Below, one piece after another: positions 1 through 11,183 of a stretch of DNA of 64,000 nt; positions within the stretch are counted from its first letter, which is position 1, and every line of letters begins with the position of its first letter. The notes under the pieces are model-generated. The model saw only the letters and a program-made list of their open reading frames with translations, did no database searches and was not told where the DNA came from. A program made the translations under genes and the position numbers. Where the stretch lies: NCBI GenBank assembly GCA_023362775.1, contig JALMGJ010000004.1, forward strand, positions 56,504,798 to 56,568,797, given 5' to 3'. This stretch comes from Charina bottae. Its lineage: Eukaryota > Chordata > Lepidosauria > Squamata > Charinaidae.

Positions 1-499
1 GAAATAGCTAGTGAAATAGCATTACAGCTTAAATATTAAGTTCACTATAGTATTTTCTACATTGTGTGCACCAGATATTTAAAATGTGATATCTTTGTTT
101 TAGAAAACAGAGAGATTACATTTTAAATGTTAGAAAACTCTATAATCATATCAGCCCATGAGTACTTCCAGCACTAGAATTAGTTTGGAGAGTGAAAAAG
201 TGACAATTTTTCTATAAAATTCTTACAGAAGTTAATTAATGTTATTTACTTTATTAATGAGCTGAATGTCCCTTTATCATGAGAAGAAACAAATCTCTCT
301 GTAATTTTCTTCAGATGAAGGCACTTTGGTGAAAGTATTCTTTTCAATACTTATGACAGCAAACTCTTTCACTATTCACTTACCATACGATTCCCATGTA
401 TTGGCACAGTACGCTCCTGTTGCACAGCCTATACTTTGGCAAACTACACTAGTGAATATTGAAATATGTTTTTCTTTGGGAGATTTTGTTTGATGAAAA
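1..499. other. AT-rich intergenic DNA, nothing recognised
   Basis: AT-rich sequence without a usable reading frame, a recognisable repeat end or an RNA gene. It is left flank of the first LINE fragment. Confidence 0.5.
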
Positions 500-997
500 G
501 CCCTATTTATTTATTTATTCAATTTATCCCCCGCCCATCTCCCATACAAGGGACTCTGGGCGGGTTACAACAAATAAAATTTAAAAACTATACAAAATAT
601 CTAAAAACACAACAAGCATAAAATAAATAAAGTCCAAGATGGATTAAGGACCGCAGAGTAGATCATGGTGCTACGGGGCCAGCCAACCCCAAGAGGCACT
701 ACCACCTCCGTCGTCCCAGGCCAGGCGGCAGAGCCAGGTCTTAAGGGCCTTCCGAAAGGCCAGGAGTGAGGGGGCCAGTCTCACCTCCGGGGGCAAGATA
801 TTCCATAGGGCAGGTGCTGTCGCAGAGAAGGCACGCCTCCTGGACCCCACTAGATGGAATTCTCTTGTTGAGGGGGTCCGAAGCATGCCCTCTCTGCATG
901 CACGGGTGGGGTGGGCCGACGTTGTTGGGACGAGACGGTCCCTCAGGTAGATGTTAAATAGAAGAGGGGAGAGCACTGACCTCTGTGGCACCCTACA
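500..997 (-). mobile_element. CR1/L2-type LINE 3' fragment with internal deletion
   Basis: Read on the minus strand, this ends in the usual tail of these LINEs: a GGGCGGG-rich stretch followed by (AAAT)n. The coding part gives the reverse transcriptase box PQ-SVLSPLLFNIY, followed directly by YLRDRL and the C-terminal block ALWNILPPEVR. In the longer copies here, YLRDRL lies in the extreme C-terminal region, so the YADD core and thumb are missing between FNIY and LRDRL. The fragment is non-functional. Assignment to the CR1/L2 superfamily rests on this protein block; I cannot give the subfamily. Confidence 0.75.
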
Positions 998-1694
998 TTG
1001 TCAATGGTTTTTACTCATGTCAAGAACACGTTGAGTCAAGTCAAAATAGAAACAAAAGTTTTTTAATGAAGCATTTGCAAAGGCTGGTGGACTCAACGGT
1101 GCCAAACAAAGCGCACCAGGGAAGAGCCACACTCAGCAACAGGTTACACACTTATTTATACAGTTCTTACCCATCGCTCAACACTTACCCCTTTCCTCCA
1201 TTGGCTGGAGTAGTCTAGGGATCACAACCTATCAGAAGCGCCTATTCAGCATATAATTAAGCACGCCCTTGTTTGTTTCTCCCACTCCCCACTTTTTACC
1301 TCCCCCTGCCCTTTATTTATTTATTTCCTTGTAAGGAAGGTGTCCTACTTTAAGCAATGCTCATAACTTCACCTTTGACTGCAAAGCTTCCTATAGCATG
1401 TGGGTTACATTCAGCTTGCTAAAAATATATTCTCATTTCGTGCATGTGGTTATGGTAGAAGTTTTGTCAGCTAATACAGGAAAGGTCCAACGTAGCTTTA
1501 TGGGTTAAGTTTATTAATTCTTTGTTAATAATAACAAATTTCATATTTCTCTCACTCAGAATGTGGGAGAGAAAACTTCAATTGTTTGGATTTGACCGAA
1601 TTTTCCAGTCTGCTTCTGGGCTAATTTTCTCTTCTTAATGCAAACACTAGCATAGAAAAGAGCATCCATTACCAGCCAGCTGAAATCTGTAGGG
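998..1694. other. Intergenic, possible degraded LTR at left
   Basis: About 998-1260 reads on the minus strand with a TATAAATA-like box and a later ATTAAA, which could be an old LTR promoter and polyadenylation region. No paired LTR, target duplication or coding region was found. The rest is AT-rich and unrecognised. Confidence 0.2.
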
Positions 1695-2450
1695 ATTTAT
1701 TTATTTATTTATTTATTTATTTATTATTTGCAATTTAAAATCTTTAAAAGTAACTACAATCTAAAATACATTACAAAACTAATACATTAAGTATAAAAAT
1801 CCAATAGGCGATAGATGGTTCTCTTTAAAAGGGCTCTATGGCACTAGCCATCCCCAAGAGGAACTATTCCCATTCCCATCCCACGCGAGGCGGCACAGCC
1901 AGGTCTTTAAATTCTTGCAGAAGGATAGGAGCGATGGGGCCTGTCTCACCTCCGGGGGCAGAATGTTCCAAAGAGTGGGTGCCACCACGGAAAAGGCTCG
2001 CCTTCTGGACTCCGCCAAGCGACACTCCCTTGACGATGGGGCCTGAAGCATGCCCTCTCTACATGATCGAGTGGGACGGTTTGAAGTCATGGGGATGAGA
2101 CGGTCCCTCAGGTAGCCTGGTCCCATGCCATGTAGGGCTTTAAAGGTCATAACCAACACCTTGAATTGCACCCGGAAGCACACTGGCACCCAGAGCAGCT
2201 GGCGTAACAGAGGTGTCACATGGGCCGATCTAGGGGCACCCATAACTGCACGCGCAGCCGTTTTATGCACCAAGTTCTTTACCAGAAAGCAAGTTAAGGC
2301 ATTGGTCTGGTTTCTTAAATTGCTGAAGTCTCTGACTGGATTAATGGGGGAGGAAGATCCTTTTTGGTAGATGAGGGGATCATATATTGACTCTGAAGAA
2401 AAGAGGGGGGAAACCATAAAGCAGCAGCAAAGCATCTGTAAAAGCAAAAT
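1695..2450 (-). mobile_element. CR1/L2-type LINE 3' fragment
   Basis: Minus-strand copy starting (at its 3' end) with a (TTTA)n tail at 1697-1724. The frame up to about 2447 encodes the typical C-terminal region: the blocks LVHKTAARAV, RQLLWVPVCF, FKALHGMGPGYLRDRL and TLWNILPPEVR appear in order. The reverse transcriptase core and endonuclease are absent, so it is a 5'-truncated dead copy. It shares most of its sequence with the copies at 500-997 and 53395-53995. Confidence 0.8.
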
Positions 2451-2961
2451 ATGCCCAGTATGCTAAGAGTGGCTCAAGCCAAAAAGCTAACAAAACAGGC
2501 TGCATCAGCAATAACATGTTCATTGTTTAAAGTGATGGGACAAAATGAGGGACGAAATAATTTTTAAAAAAACAGATTAAGAAGTGAAGAGAAAATATAT
2601 TAATGGAAAACCAATTTCAGTACATTTCAAATACTATGAAAGCATATAGTTGAATAAAGTATTGCAAATGCATATAATGCATAAATATAACAATGCAAAG
2701 GGAAAGGTTACTTGAAAAATATATAATTATACAAAAGACTCAGATGCAATCCTACAGGTATCCTTCAAGCCAGGTCTGTTGCCACTTCTTTCATAATCTT
2801 CTCATCTCTCCATTTTCCAGTGAAACAGATAAAGTCCAATTATTTCAAGTTCCTCAGTATCTTGTTTGCTTTTAGGTTATTAATGTGTTACTCCATAAAT
2901 CTAACCTGACAGTTGAAGGTGGAGGAACAGCAATGGCAGCATGGAAATAGAATCTATAGAA
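2451..2961. other. Intergenic flank of PRDX4, nothing recognised
   Basis: AT-rich DNA between the LINE fragment and the palindromic MITE next to PRDX4. No exon, RNA gene or repeat end is visible. Confidence 0.5.
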
Positions 2962-3077
2962 CAGCGTTTCTCAACCTTGGCGACTTTAAGACGTGTAGAC
3001 TTCAACTCCCAGAATTCCCCACGATTCTGGGAGTTGAAGTCCACACGTCTTAAAGTCACCAAGGTTGAGAAACACTG
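2962..3077. mobile_element. Palindromic hAT-like MITE beside the PRDX4 promoter
   Basis: Two 54-bp arms (2962-3015 and 3024-3077) are inverted copies differing at three positions, with an 8-nt spacer. The termini CAGCGTTTCTCAACC and its complement resemble hAT (Charlie-type) ends. No 8-bp target duplication remains. One arm of the same family is present alone at about 24182-24240. It ends about 257 bp upstream of the PRDX4 start codon, so it is part of, or abuts, the promoter. Confidence 0.7.
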
Positions 3078-3600
3078 CCTCGCGCCACTCCGGGAAGGGA
3101 AGGGAAGGGCAGGGCAGGAGCGCGGCCACTGCCGTGCTTGCGCGTCTCCCAGTGGGACGGCCGTCGGCCCCGCCCCAGAAAGCCGCTCGGGTGGTTGGCT
3201 CTTCCGCCTCCGGGCGTGCCCTCCCCTGCCGCGTTCTGCCAGCTGGGCCAGCGAGACGTGCGGCTGCTCCGTGGGCCAGGGAGGTCGGAAGGCTGGCGCG
3301 CGGGCCGCCGAGCGAAAGCCAGGCGACTGCAAGGATGAGCGGGAGGCGACGACGGTTGAAGCCCGTGTCAGAACCGTTAGCCGTCTGCTCGATGGTTCTG
3401 CTGGTGTTGGCGGCCACGATGTCCGAGGATGCGGGGGCTGCCGAGGCTGCCCAGAGCTACGGCTACGGCGATGAGAAGTGCCACTACTACGCGGGGGGCG
3501 AGGTGTACCCTGGCGAGGCATCGCGGGTGCCCGTCAAAGACCACTCGCTGCACCTCAGCAAGGCCAAGAGTAGGTGCCCGAAAGGGCCGCCGCGCCATAC
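3060..3600 (+). promoter_or_regulatory. PRDX4: CpG-rich PRDX4 promoter and first exon
   Basis: A strongly GC- and CpG-rich block inside AT-rich surroundings, containing a GC box (CCCCGCCCC, 3168-3176). No TATA box is visible. The start codon at 3335 lies inside it, as expected for a CpG-island housekeeping promoter. The transcription start cannot be fixed from sequence. Confidence 0.65.
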
Positions 3601-5125
3601 AGCGGGGAACGGGGAGCCTTTGCCTCGTCTTTCCAGTCCTGGAGTGAGGGAAAGACCCGAAGCCCTGTCTTCTCCCCATCGCCTTAGCTTTACCCTTTCT
3701 TGTTGCTGGCTAGGCTTCCTGTCGCTGCTGCCGTCGGGTCCGTAACGATCCTAAGTGAAAGGCCATCCCTCTCGCACAGCGCCCGGACTGTTCTCCCGTA
3801 GGAGCATTTCGTCTTCCTCAGCCTGGGCCCAAGAGTGGGTTGCACTTCGGGTGGGAGGCCATGGGAATGGAAGTCCGAACATCTGGAGGGCCCTAGGTGG
3901 TGAAGGCTGATGCATTGCATGGTAGCACAAAGGCAGGCCCGTGGTGGATCTTTTAAAAGATACATGTTGTGATGCCAGCGTTCCTTCAGGAAAAGAGGTG
4001 CCACAGCAAATCTCTTTTCTTACTCATTTGTCATATATTACGTCTTATAAACGATAGTGTGGAGCTAAGAAAAAGGCTTCCTTCAAAAACTCTGATAAGG
4101 ATTTAAATGTGACTTTCCCCAACCACTATGAGCATAGTAGAAATGGGTTAAATTGAACAACAATCACAAACACGTTGTTACAAATATCTGCTAAATATAA
4201 CTTCAGGCAAAGGACAGGTCAGACAAACCTTTTGGTGAAATGTACCATAAAAAGAAGCAAGAGAATCAAAGTTACTCTTTTAAAGACTTGTTTGGGGCAG
4301 TTCTGAAGTGGTAGAAAAATATTACTATGATAGTATATTTCTAGAAATTTCTTCCGTTTCTTGGGAAATTCCAAGAATGAATTATACTGGCAGTTTATAA
4401 AAAGTAAATAACAAATAGCAGGACACACAAAAATCACTTTATTCTTTCATTCCCAAATAATGCCTATTTTACTTTTTTATGTTTGATACTAGAATTATAT
4501 GCAAAATTCTGCAACCCTATATCCTCATTTCTTGGGTGCATCTATCATTAGATTATAGGCAAACGTTTTAGACTGCTATTTTTACAGATTAAATTTTTAT
4601 TATTAATCCATTACAGAGTTCTTGGGAAATAATTTTTAAAATATCAGACATTTTAAAATATCCATGCTGCATATTCTATTACGAGCATGTTCCAATAACA
4701 TGTTCAGCTGTCTTTTTAAGTTGCAGTCTTGTATACTGATCTGAACATATACAGGTCAGTATAAAAGAATTCTGAGTAGATATGTATAGAATTGCTCAGT
4801 TAAGAATTTAATTTTTCTTTTCTAACCTGAGTTGTGTTTCAGTCCATTTTTGTATGCCCTCAATCTGAATTTAGTTTCAGTGGCATTACAGTATGTCCTC
4901 TGATCTATGTAACTTTACACACTTTGAATGTGAATTTAAATTTATGTAGTGTGTGTGTATGTGTGTGTGTGTATGTGTTTCAGTCCATTTTTGTATGCCC
5001 TCAATCTGAATTTAGTTTCAGTGGCATTACAGTATGTCCTCTGATCTATGTAACTTTACACACTTTGAATGTGAATTTAAATTTATGTAGTGTGTGTGTA
5101 TGTGTGTGTGTGTATGTGTGTGTGT

Positions 5126-5209
<84 letters not shown>

Positions 5210-8200
5210 TATATTTATTTTATCCCTTTATTATTTTTACAAATAACTCAAGGCAAGGAGCATACCTAATACTCCTTCCTCCTCCTATTTTCCCCACAAC
5301 CATCCTGTGAGGTGAGTTGGGCTGAGATTGAGTGACTGGCCCAAAGTCACCCAGCCAGCTTTCATGCCTAGGGCGGGACTAAAATTCATGGTCTCCTGGT
5401 TTCTAGCCTGGCTCTAGTGGTTATATATACATGCACACTAATAACTAAATATACAATACACTAATCATGGGAAGCATAATATTTTGCAGAAACCTATGTC
5501 AGCATATTTTGTTACTGTTAACATAAGCATTTAGCTTTTTTGGTAGCATACAATGTACTGTCAACATAATCCATTTCTACTCATTGCCTTAATATAGACC
5601 TTCTATTATTTTATTTTATTTTATTATTTTATTTTATTTTATTTTATTTTATTTTATTTTATTATTTTATTTTAAATGTTGCCAGCTATTGAAGACTCTG
5701 ATTTCTAATAAATGGCTGTAATGCTTTTAATAGGCAACTACTTTTACATAGCCTAACCTTTACTGTGGTATTTTTAAAAATTGGAATATAACATTTAAAA
5801 ATAATTTTTAACTTTATTTTAACGCTAACCACTAATTCAATCCTTAAATATTTGGGTTGGCATTTTTTCATATAATCACTTTTTAAAAAGTGTGATAATT
5901 CACTGATTTATTTTTACTTGTTTAACAATTCCTAAGACTCTGTATGTTGCTGCAGTAAATAATAAAAATATTTAATAATTGACTACTTCTAAATATTCAA
6001 TTTTTAAAAGAATTATATTTTTCTTCATCTACTAGAATTAAAATATTATCCATTCATTCATTTTGAGTGACAACCACTATTTAGTGTCAAAACGTTGATT
6101 TTAAATATTTAATTCTTTTGCTTGTTTTGTTGTTTTAGTTTCTAAACCAGCACCTGATTGGGAAGGAACAGCTGTCATCAATGGAGAGTTTAAAGAGCTG
6201 AAATTAACAGATTATGAAGGAAAATACGTTATTTTCTTCTTTTATCCTCTTGATTTGTAAGCAAATCTGTTAGTACATAAGTGTTTTCACAAATCATGTT
6301 TGTTGAGCAAAAGGGTTTTAATAGATATTTCCATTTGTAGACAAAAAATCATAGCTGAAAGGAATGAAGAGAGATTTTTGTTCCCATGTTGAAAATGTTA
6401 AAATGGGAGAAGGGGTATACAGAAAATTGCCAGCTTTGAAGACTTTATTTTATTATTGCTATTTATCTTAAGCACAGTTGATAGTAAATGTAAGGTATAA
6501 ATTTGTAATACAAATTTTAGAATATGCACAAACATTTTAGTTATTCTTGCAACTGCAAAAGTGAAGAGATAATACATTTACTAAGTTAAATTGAAAAAGA
6601 GTTGAAAATGTGAAATTTATTTATTTGTGCTACCGAATAAGTGTTTATTAATAACTATGTTAATGTCATAAAATACAGTGTTATTCTGGCACTGTAAGGA
6701 TATTGCATATACATAGCACTTGTCTGAAATGTTCAGAATAGCATATTAGGTACTCAATATAATAAAGAGATTACAGTTGAAGAAAACTTTCTTAAACATT
6801 GTGGAGAAAAGCTATTCATCCTTGCATTAATAATATAGCATTTAAACTATTATTTTAGCTTTTAAAATATCTAATTTTAATCTCTTTTTAGCACATTTGT
6901 GTGTCCAACGGAAATAATAGCATTTAGTGACAGAATTGAAGAATTCAGAGCAATTGATGCTGAAGTGGTAGCTTGCTCAGTAGACTCACAGTTCACTCAT
7001 TTAGCATGGTATGTTCTTTTCCCTCTCTTTTTACTTACACAAATTATTGGTAGTGAACCATTCAGTTTTATGGCCCTGTAAAATTCAAACAAATGTGATA
7101 CCTGAAAATTTTAGAATAAAATCAATAGTGTTTCAATTTATAATCCTTCTGCCATAAATTTCAAATTTGTCTGAATGAATGGCATGTATGAGTCACTAAA
7201 ATAACATTATTTATTGAGCCATCTCAACAGCATTGAGAACCACAGGGCTGCCTTACTCTTCCATTAAAAAAAAATTCATTTTTCACTGAATCCTCATTTT
7301 TGTAATCAAATATGCTTTGGGAACATGTTTGTTGATGATACCAATTATCTATACAAGATTAGTGTAAAGTATGAAGTAATGTTTTAGTTAAGTAGTTGTT
7401 GACTTTTTATTGTAATAGGATAAATACACCTCGAAAACAAGGAGGACTTGGACCAGTGAAGATACCTCTTCTTTCTGATTTGACACACCAGATTTCAAAG
7501 GATTATGGAGTTTATCTAGAGGACCAAGGACATGCTCTTAGGTATAACATTAAGTATTCTGGATTTTTTTCACATTGCAGCAGTGACAAGACAAATATGG
7601 AACGGTTCTTAACTTTTAAAATCAAACATTTGTCATTATATCCAATAGAAATACATTGTTTGAAACAAAACTTTTAGGATTAGCAATCCTCTGGAGACAA
7701 GTTGTCTATTACAGTGGTGCACCCCTTAAATATTATGTTAATATGCACTAAATTTGTTTTAGTAATCCTAGATCTATGTATTCAGATAATGGTGAAATTA
7801 AACATAGTATTAAGCATTTAGAGGCTCTTTATTTTGTTCTAGGTATACAGTATAAATAAGGGTGCAGCAGATGCATCTTTCAATATTTGCAAAAAATGAA
7901 GTCATTCATATTTTTCTTGTTTGTTTTTTTCATCTTTTCACAGAGGTCTGTTCATTATTGATGACAAGAAAATTCTTCGACAAATAACAATGAACGATCT
8001 TCCTGTTGGCAGATCTGTAGATGAAACCCTTCGTCTAGTACAAGCATTCCAATATACTGACAAACACGGAGAAGGTATTCCTACTCTTAAATGTTTTGGT
8101 AGTGACAGTAATTAAATGCAAAGTTATAACACTTGGAATATGGTTCATTATTCACTCAAAACTCCAAGCTAGAATAATCCTGAAATAATTGTATCCTTCT

Positions 8201-10637
8201 CCTGTATATTAGTCAATCACTATACAAATAAGAGAAGTGGTGGGCGCTCCCTTTCTTCACATCATTTGTTCAGATAAAAAGTCCTGCTCAGATTTATAGA
8301 TCTGTAATAGCCAGAACTAAGCCATTAAACTCTGCCATCATAACTGAATACACACTGCCGTGGATGGTGTTGGACCTGTGTCAAATGAGTAATGTGCTAG
8401 CCTTCTCACATCTTCCTCAAGATTATTCACATCATTTGATCAGCAAAATTGCTAAGTACCTAACATTTAATTTGGTCTTTCTGATCTATGTTACCTGAGA
8501 AACGGGGGTACTTTGCTTTTATTGATTGAGAAGATTAATAGGTTGCAAAGTGCTGTGGATATACTTCTTTGTATTGTCTGAAGTGCACTTTTTGCTTGCA
8601 AAAATGTTACTAATATTAAAACAACACATTTCTTTGTGTGTTGAAGTTAAAAGCATGTACTAGAAACAATTATATTGGTTTAAGAATTACACTATAATGA
8701 AATGTGCAGAAGCCGACCTTGAATTTGGTTAAACATTCACCTGGTTAGGAAACAAGATTTTATATATATATATACACAGCAAAAAATAGACTGTTTCATA
8801 TTTACTTATGTCACTTCTGATCTTAAACCATTTTATTAAGAAATAAATTAAAACATTATTTGGTGCTGAAGTTATGCCTATATCCTAGCAAATTATTTTC
8901 CAGGTACAAAGGGTAGCTGAAAAATTCTCAACCTGCCTCTAGGCCTGGGTATTCAGGATGAGGACTTCCAGTCAAATTTTTATTTGTAGAAAACTTTTAT
9001 CTTCACAGTAGCTTTTTGGCTGCAATAGTCTGCAGAACAAGAATAGAAAGGCAGGCTTGTTTGTTAACTTTTAACCAACGTTTTAACATCTCCATTATTT
9101 TCTCAGTTTGTCCTGCTGGTTGGAAACCAGGCAGTGAAACAGTAAGTTGGTGTTCTTTAATCACTATCATTTGAAAAATGCCTATTGTACACTCAGACTG
9201 ACAAAAATGTCACATGGAGAAATGTCACCCACATGCCAAAAGCAGCGTGCTAGCAATTTTAGTGCCATTTAACTATCTAGTTTTCTGCCCTGCATGAAAA
9301 TAAAAGTTTGCTGCAATAGGTGACATTTCATACACTTTAAGTACATCTCATTACTCTGCCACCTTGTTTGGAATAGTGGCATTTAGGGCCTATGTCAGAC
9401 TTGAACTGCTAATTATTTACATCTATTCAAATGCTAAACTTGAATCTCAAGTATTCCTGAAGCATGTAGCATTAATTCCTTCACCACATGCAAATGTTGC
9501 AATATCAAGAAATTATTGCAGTTTATAGTTCAGTCAATCAAGACAAATTCACAGTGAGCAAACTGTATTTATTCTGTTTTTCTAAAGCGTTGTTTTCCAT
9601 TTTTTGCATACTTTGGGACAGGGCTTTCCAAAGTTTTCCCGCGGCGACACACCAACCGCCGTTGGTGTGTCGCCGCGGGAAAACCCGGAAGTGTCGCCGT
9701 TGCGGCAGCGCGCAAAAACCCGGAAGCGCTGCTGCCGCTTTCAATTTTTGCACACCGCCGTTGGTGTGTCGCCGCAGGAAAACCCGGAAGCGCTGATGAT
9801 CAGCGTTTCCGGGTTGTGTGGCGACACACCAGACTGTGTGTGGCGACACACAGTTTGGAAAGCTCTGCTTTGGGAAAATCTATTTTAAAAGCAAGTGTGC
9901 ATCTTAGATAAATACTTAACAGCTGGTATTATACGTTGATTGAATTAGTATTCAAACTTTTCTCTACAATTCCACAGCACTCCATTAGAAAATGATGATT
10001 TGGGTTAGACATAGATTGTGAAAACATCTGAGCCTGTATGTTTCAGCCATTTTTTCTGCCTGGCTTCCTCCAACCTAAAAAAATTACACTGTAATTTCTT
10101 ATTTTTACAAAACAACTCCTTAATTGGCATGGCTACAATACTGCAGAAATTTTTAAAGATGTTGTAAATATACTTGCAGATATTTGTAGTTAGGCTAGAT
10201 GGGACTAAATAAAGATAAAGAGCCAAAATAACTATTAAACAATTTCTAACTAGGGGACTTCCATTTTTTAAAGTAAAGTGGAATTTATGTAAGATTAACA
10301 GAATGTAGTGTGTTAATATTTTGATATCTGTAGCCAATGATTTAAATCAAATCTGAAGATTCTCTGAAAATGTAATAAGGAAAAGAGCTGCAAGTACGTT
10401 TCCTAAATATTTAGTGTAAGACAATCGTTATAGGCTGTAAGTTAATACAGTGGGGCAAAAAAGTATTATAGGCTTATAGGCTGTAAGTTATAAAGTTTTT
10501 CATAACCACAAGCCTTGCATGCATGCATGCACATACATAAAGACTATTTGTCTTTTGATAGTAATACTTTTTATTTTCTTTTGCAGATAATTCCAGATCC
10601 CGCAGGAAAACTGAAGTACTTTCGTAAAGTGAACTGA
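3335..10637 (+). CDS. PRDX4: Peroxiredoxin-4, ER/secreted 2-Cys thioredoxin peroxidase (7 coding exons)
   Basis: Coding exons: 3335-3569, 6139-6256, 6892-7008, 7419-7541, 7944-8074, 9107-9141, 10587-10637; 810 nt, 269 aa. All introns are GT-AG and phases agree. The product reduces peroxides in the endoplasmic reticulum and supports oxidative folding through PDI. Visible features: an Arg-rich then hydrophobic N-terminus (about residues 3-27) acting as signal sequence; Cys49 (DEKCHYY), which links decamers in the family; peroxidatic Cys122 in FVCPTE; the GGLG motif of overoxidation-sensitive 2-Cys peroxiredoxins in exon 4; resolving Cys243 in VCPAGW. The C-terminus is KYFRKVN. Human PRDX4 has 271 aa with the same plan. 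An in-frame upstream ATG at 3065 is not preferred: it would add 90 low-complexity residues and bury the signal sequence; the chosen ATG has A at -3. The tail converges on ACOT9. Confidence 0.96.
4833..5114. repeat. 141-bp tandem duplication in PRDX4 intron 1
   Basis: Two nearly identical head-to-tail units (4833-4973 and 4974-5114). Each carries about 90 nt of unique sequence followed by a TG-rich stretch, so the duplication probably arose by slippage or unequal exchange between TG repeats. Confidence 0.8.
5088..5203. repeat. (TG)n-(TA)n compound microsatellite
   Basis: A long TG tract with occasional TATG interruptions passes at about 5160 into a pure TA tract ending near 5203. It lies in PRDX4 intron 1 next to the tandem duplication and a SINE. 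Confidence 0.9.
5205..5424 (-). mobile_element. tRNA-derived SINE (Sauria-type)
   Basis: Reverse-complement copy of a squamate SINE. The tRNA-like head lies at the right (the complement of GTTTCTAGCC and GGCGGGACTA is visible). The body contains CTGGGTGAC-like and TTGTGGGGAAAATAGGAGG-like stretches, and the tail lies at the left. The same family occurs at 19431 and 51428. Confidence 0.75.
5608..5672. repeat. (ATTTT)n microsatellite
   Basis: Pentanucleotide repeat with a few ATT interruptions in PRDX4 intron 1. Confidence 0.9.
9619..9867. mobile_element. hAT MITE, 249 bp, with perfect 8-bp target duplication
   Basis: Ends CAGGGCTTTCCAAA and the complement of CAGAGCTTTCCAAACTG. The flanking 8-mer CTTTGGGA is present at 9611-9618 and 9868-9875, the duplication length of hAT transposons. 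The interior is CpG-rich and contains a perfect 23-bp inverted repeat (9634-9656 and 9661-9683). There is no transposase. It sits in PRDX4 intron 6. Relatives are at 14367-14582 and 60429-60635. Confidence 0.88.
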
Positions 10638-10679
10638 CTGCTTTCTTCTAAATATACAGCTAACAACTAAAAAGTTATA

Positions 10680-10685
10680 AATAAA
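10680..10685 (+). terminator. PRDX4: PRDX4 polyadenylation signal AATAAA
   Basis: Canonical AATAAA 43 nt after the stop codon, implying a very short 3' UTR ending near 10700. Confidence 0.75.
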
Positions 10686-10699
10686 GTTCCATTAATTTT

Positions 10700-11173
10700 G
10701 TTAATTGCCTCTGGGTTTGCTGTTCTAATACAAGATGCATGTGTGTATTTTAAGCTGGAGGGATAATATTGAAATAGTGAAGCATTATAAAATGATAATA
10801 CTAAATTATTTCCACTTAATTAAAAGCCATATGCAAGGACCCACATCTTAATTACCCAAAGTTGAATCCAAGAGATTATCCAATTGAAATAAACTCCAAA
10901 GTAAACCCCAGTAGCCCTATTCAGGAATTCAATACATGCGTGCTTCAGTTAGTTCCTCTCAACCTCTGCGGACTCCGAATAATTCCTCCTGACAATATAC
11001 TGTAATGACATTGGCTGCTACAAAGTTTTATATACTGAGTGCAAGTATGTAAAGCAGTAAAGTCTTCACAAGCATAGCTATCCTGGCTAATGGAAAAGCC
11101 AATGCATTTTTGTTGTTGCAGACACCTGCAATGCACACTCAGATGTCTACAGCACCCAGTATGATTAGAGCAA
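10700..11173. other. Intergenic, nothing recognised
   Basis: AT-rich DNA between the PRDX4 3' end and the BovB insertion. No exon or repeat end seen. Confidence 0.5.
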
Positions 11174-11183
11174 TGTTACTGGT

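Noticed and set aside
3065..3334. An upstream in-frame Met giving a 90-residue extension of PRDX4
   Set aside because: The extension is low-complexity Arg/Ala/Pro translation of CpG-rich DNA, starts inside a MITE, and would place the signal sequence internally.
4834..5205. ORF with repeated CVCVCV and YIYIYI
   Set aside because: It is a translation of the TG/TA microsatellite and the 141-bp duplication.
9634..9683. Perfect 23-bp hairpin as a possible microRNA precursor
   Set aside because: It lies inside a hAT MITE with perfect target duplication and recurs as transposon sequence; nothing supports processing.
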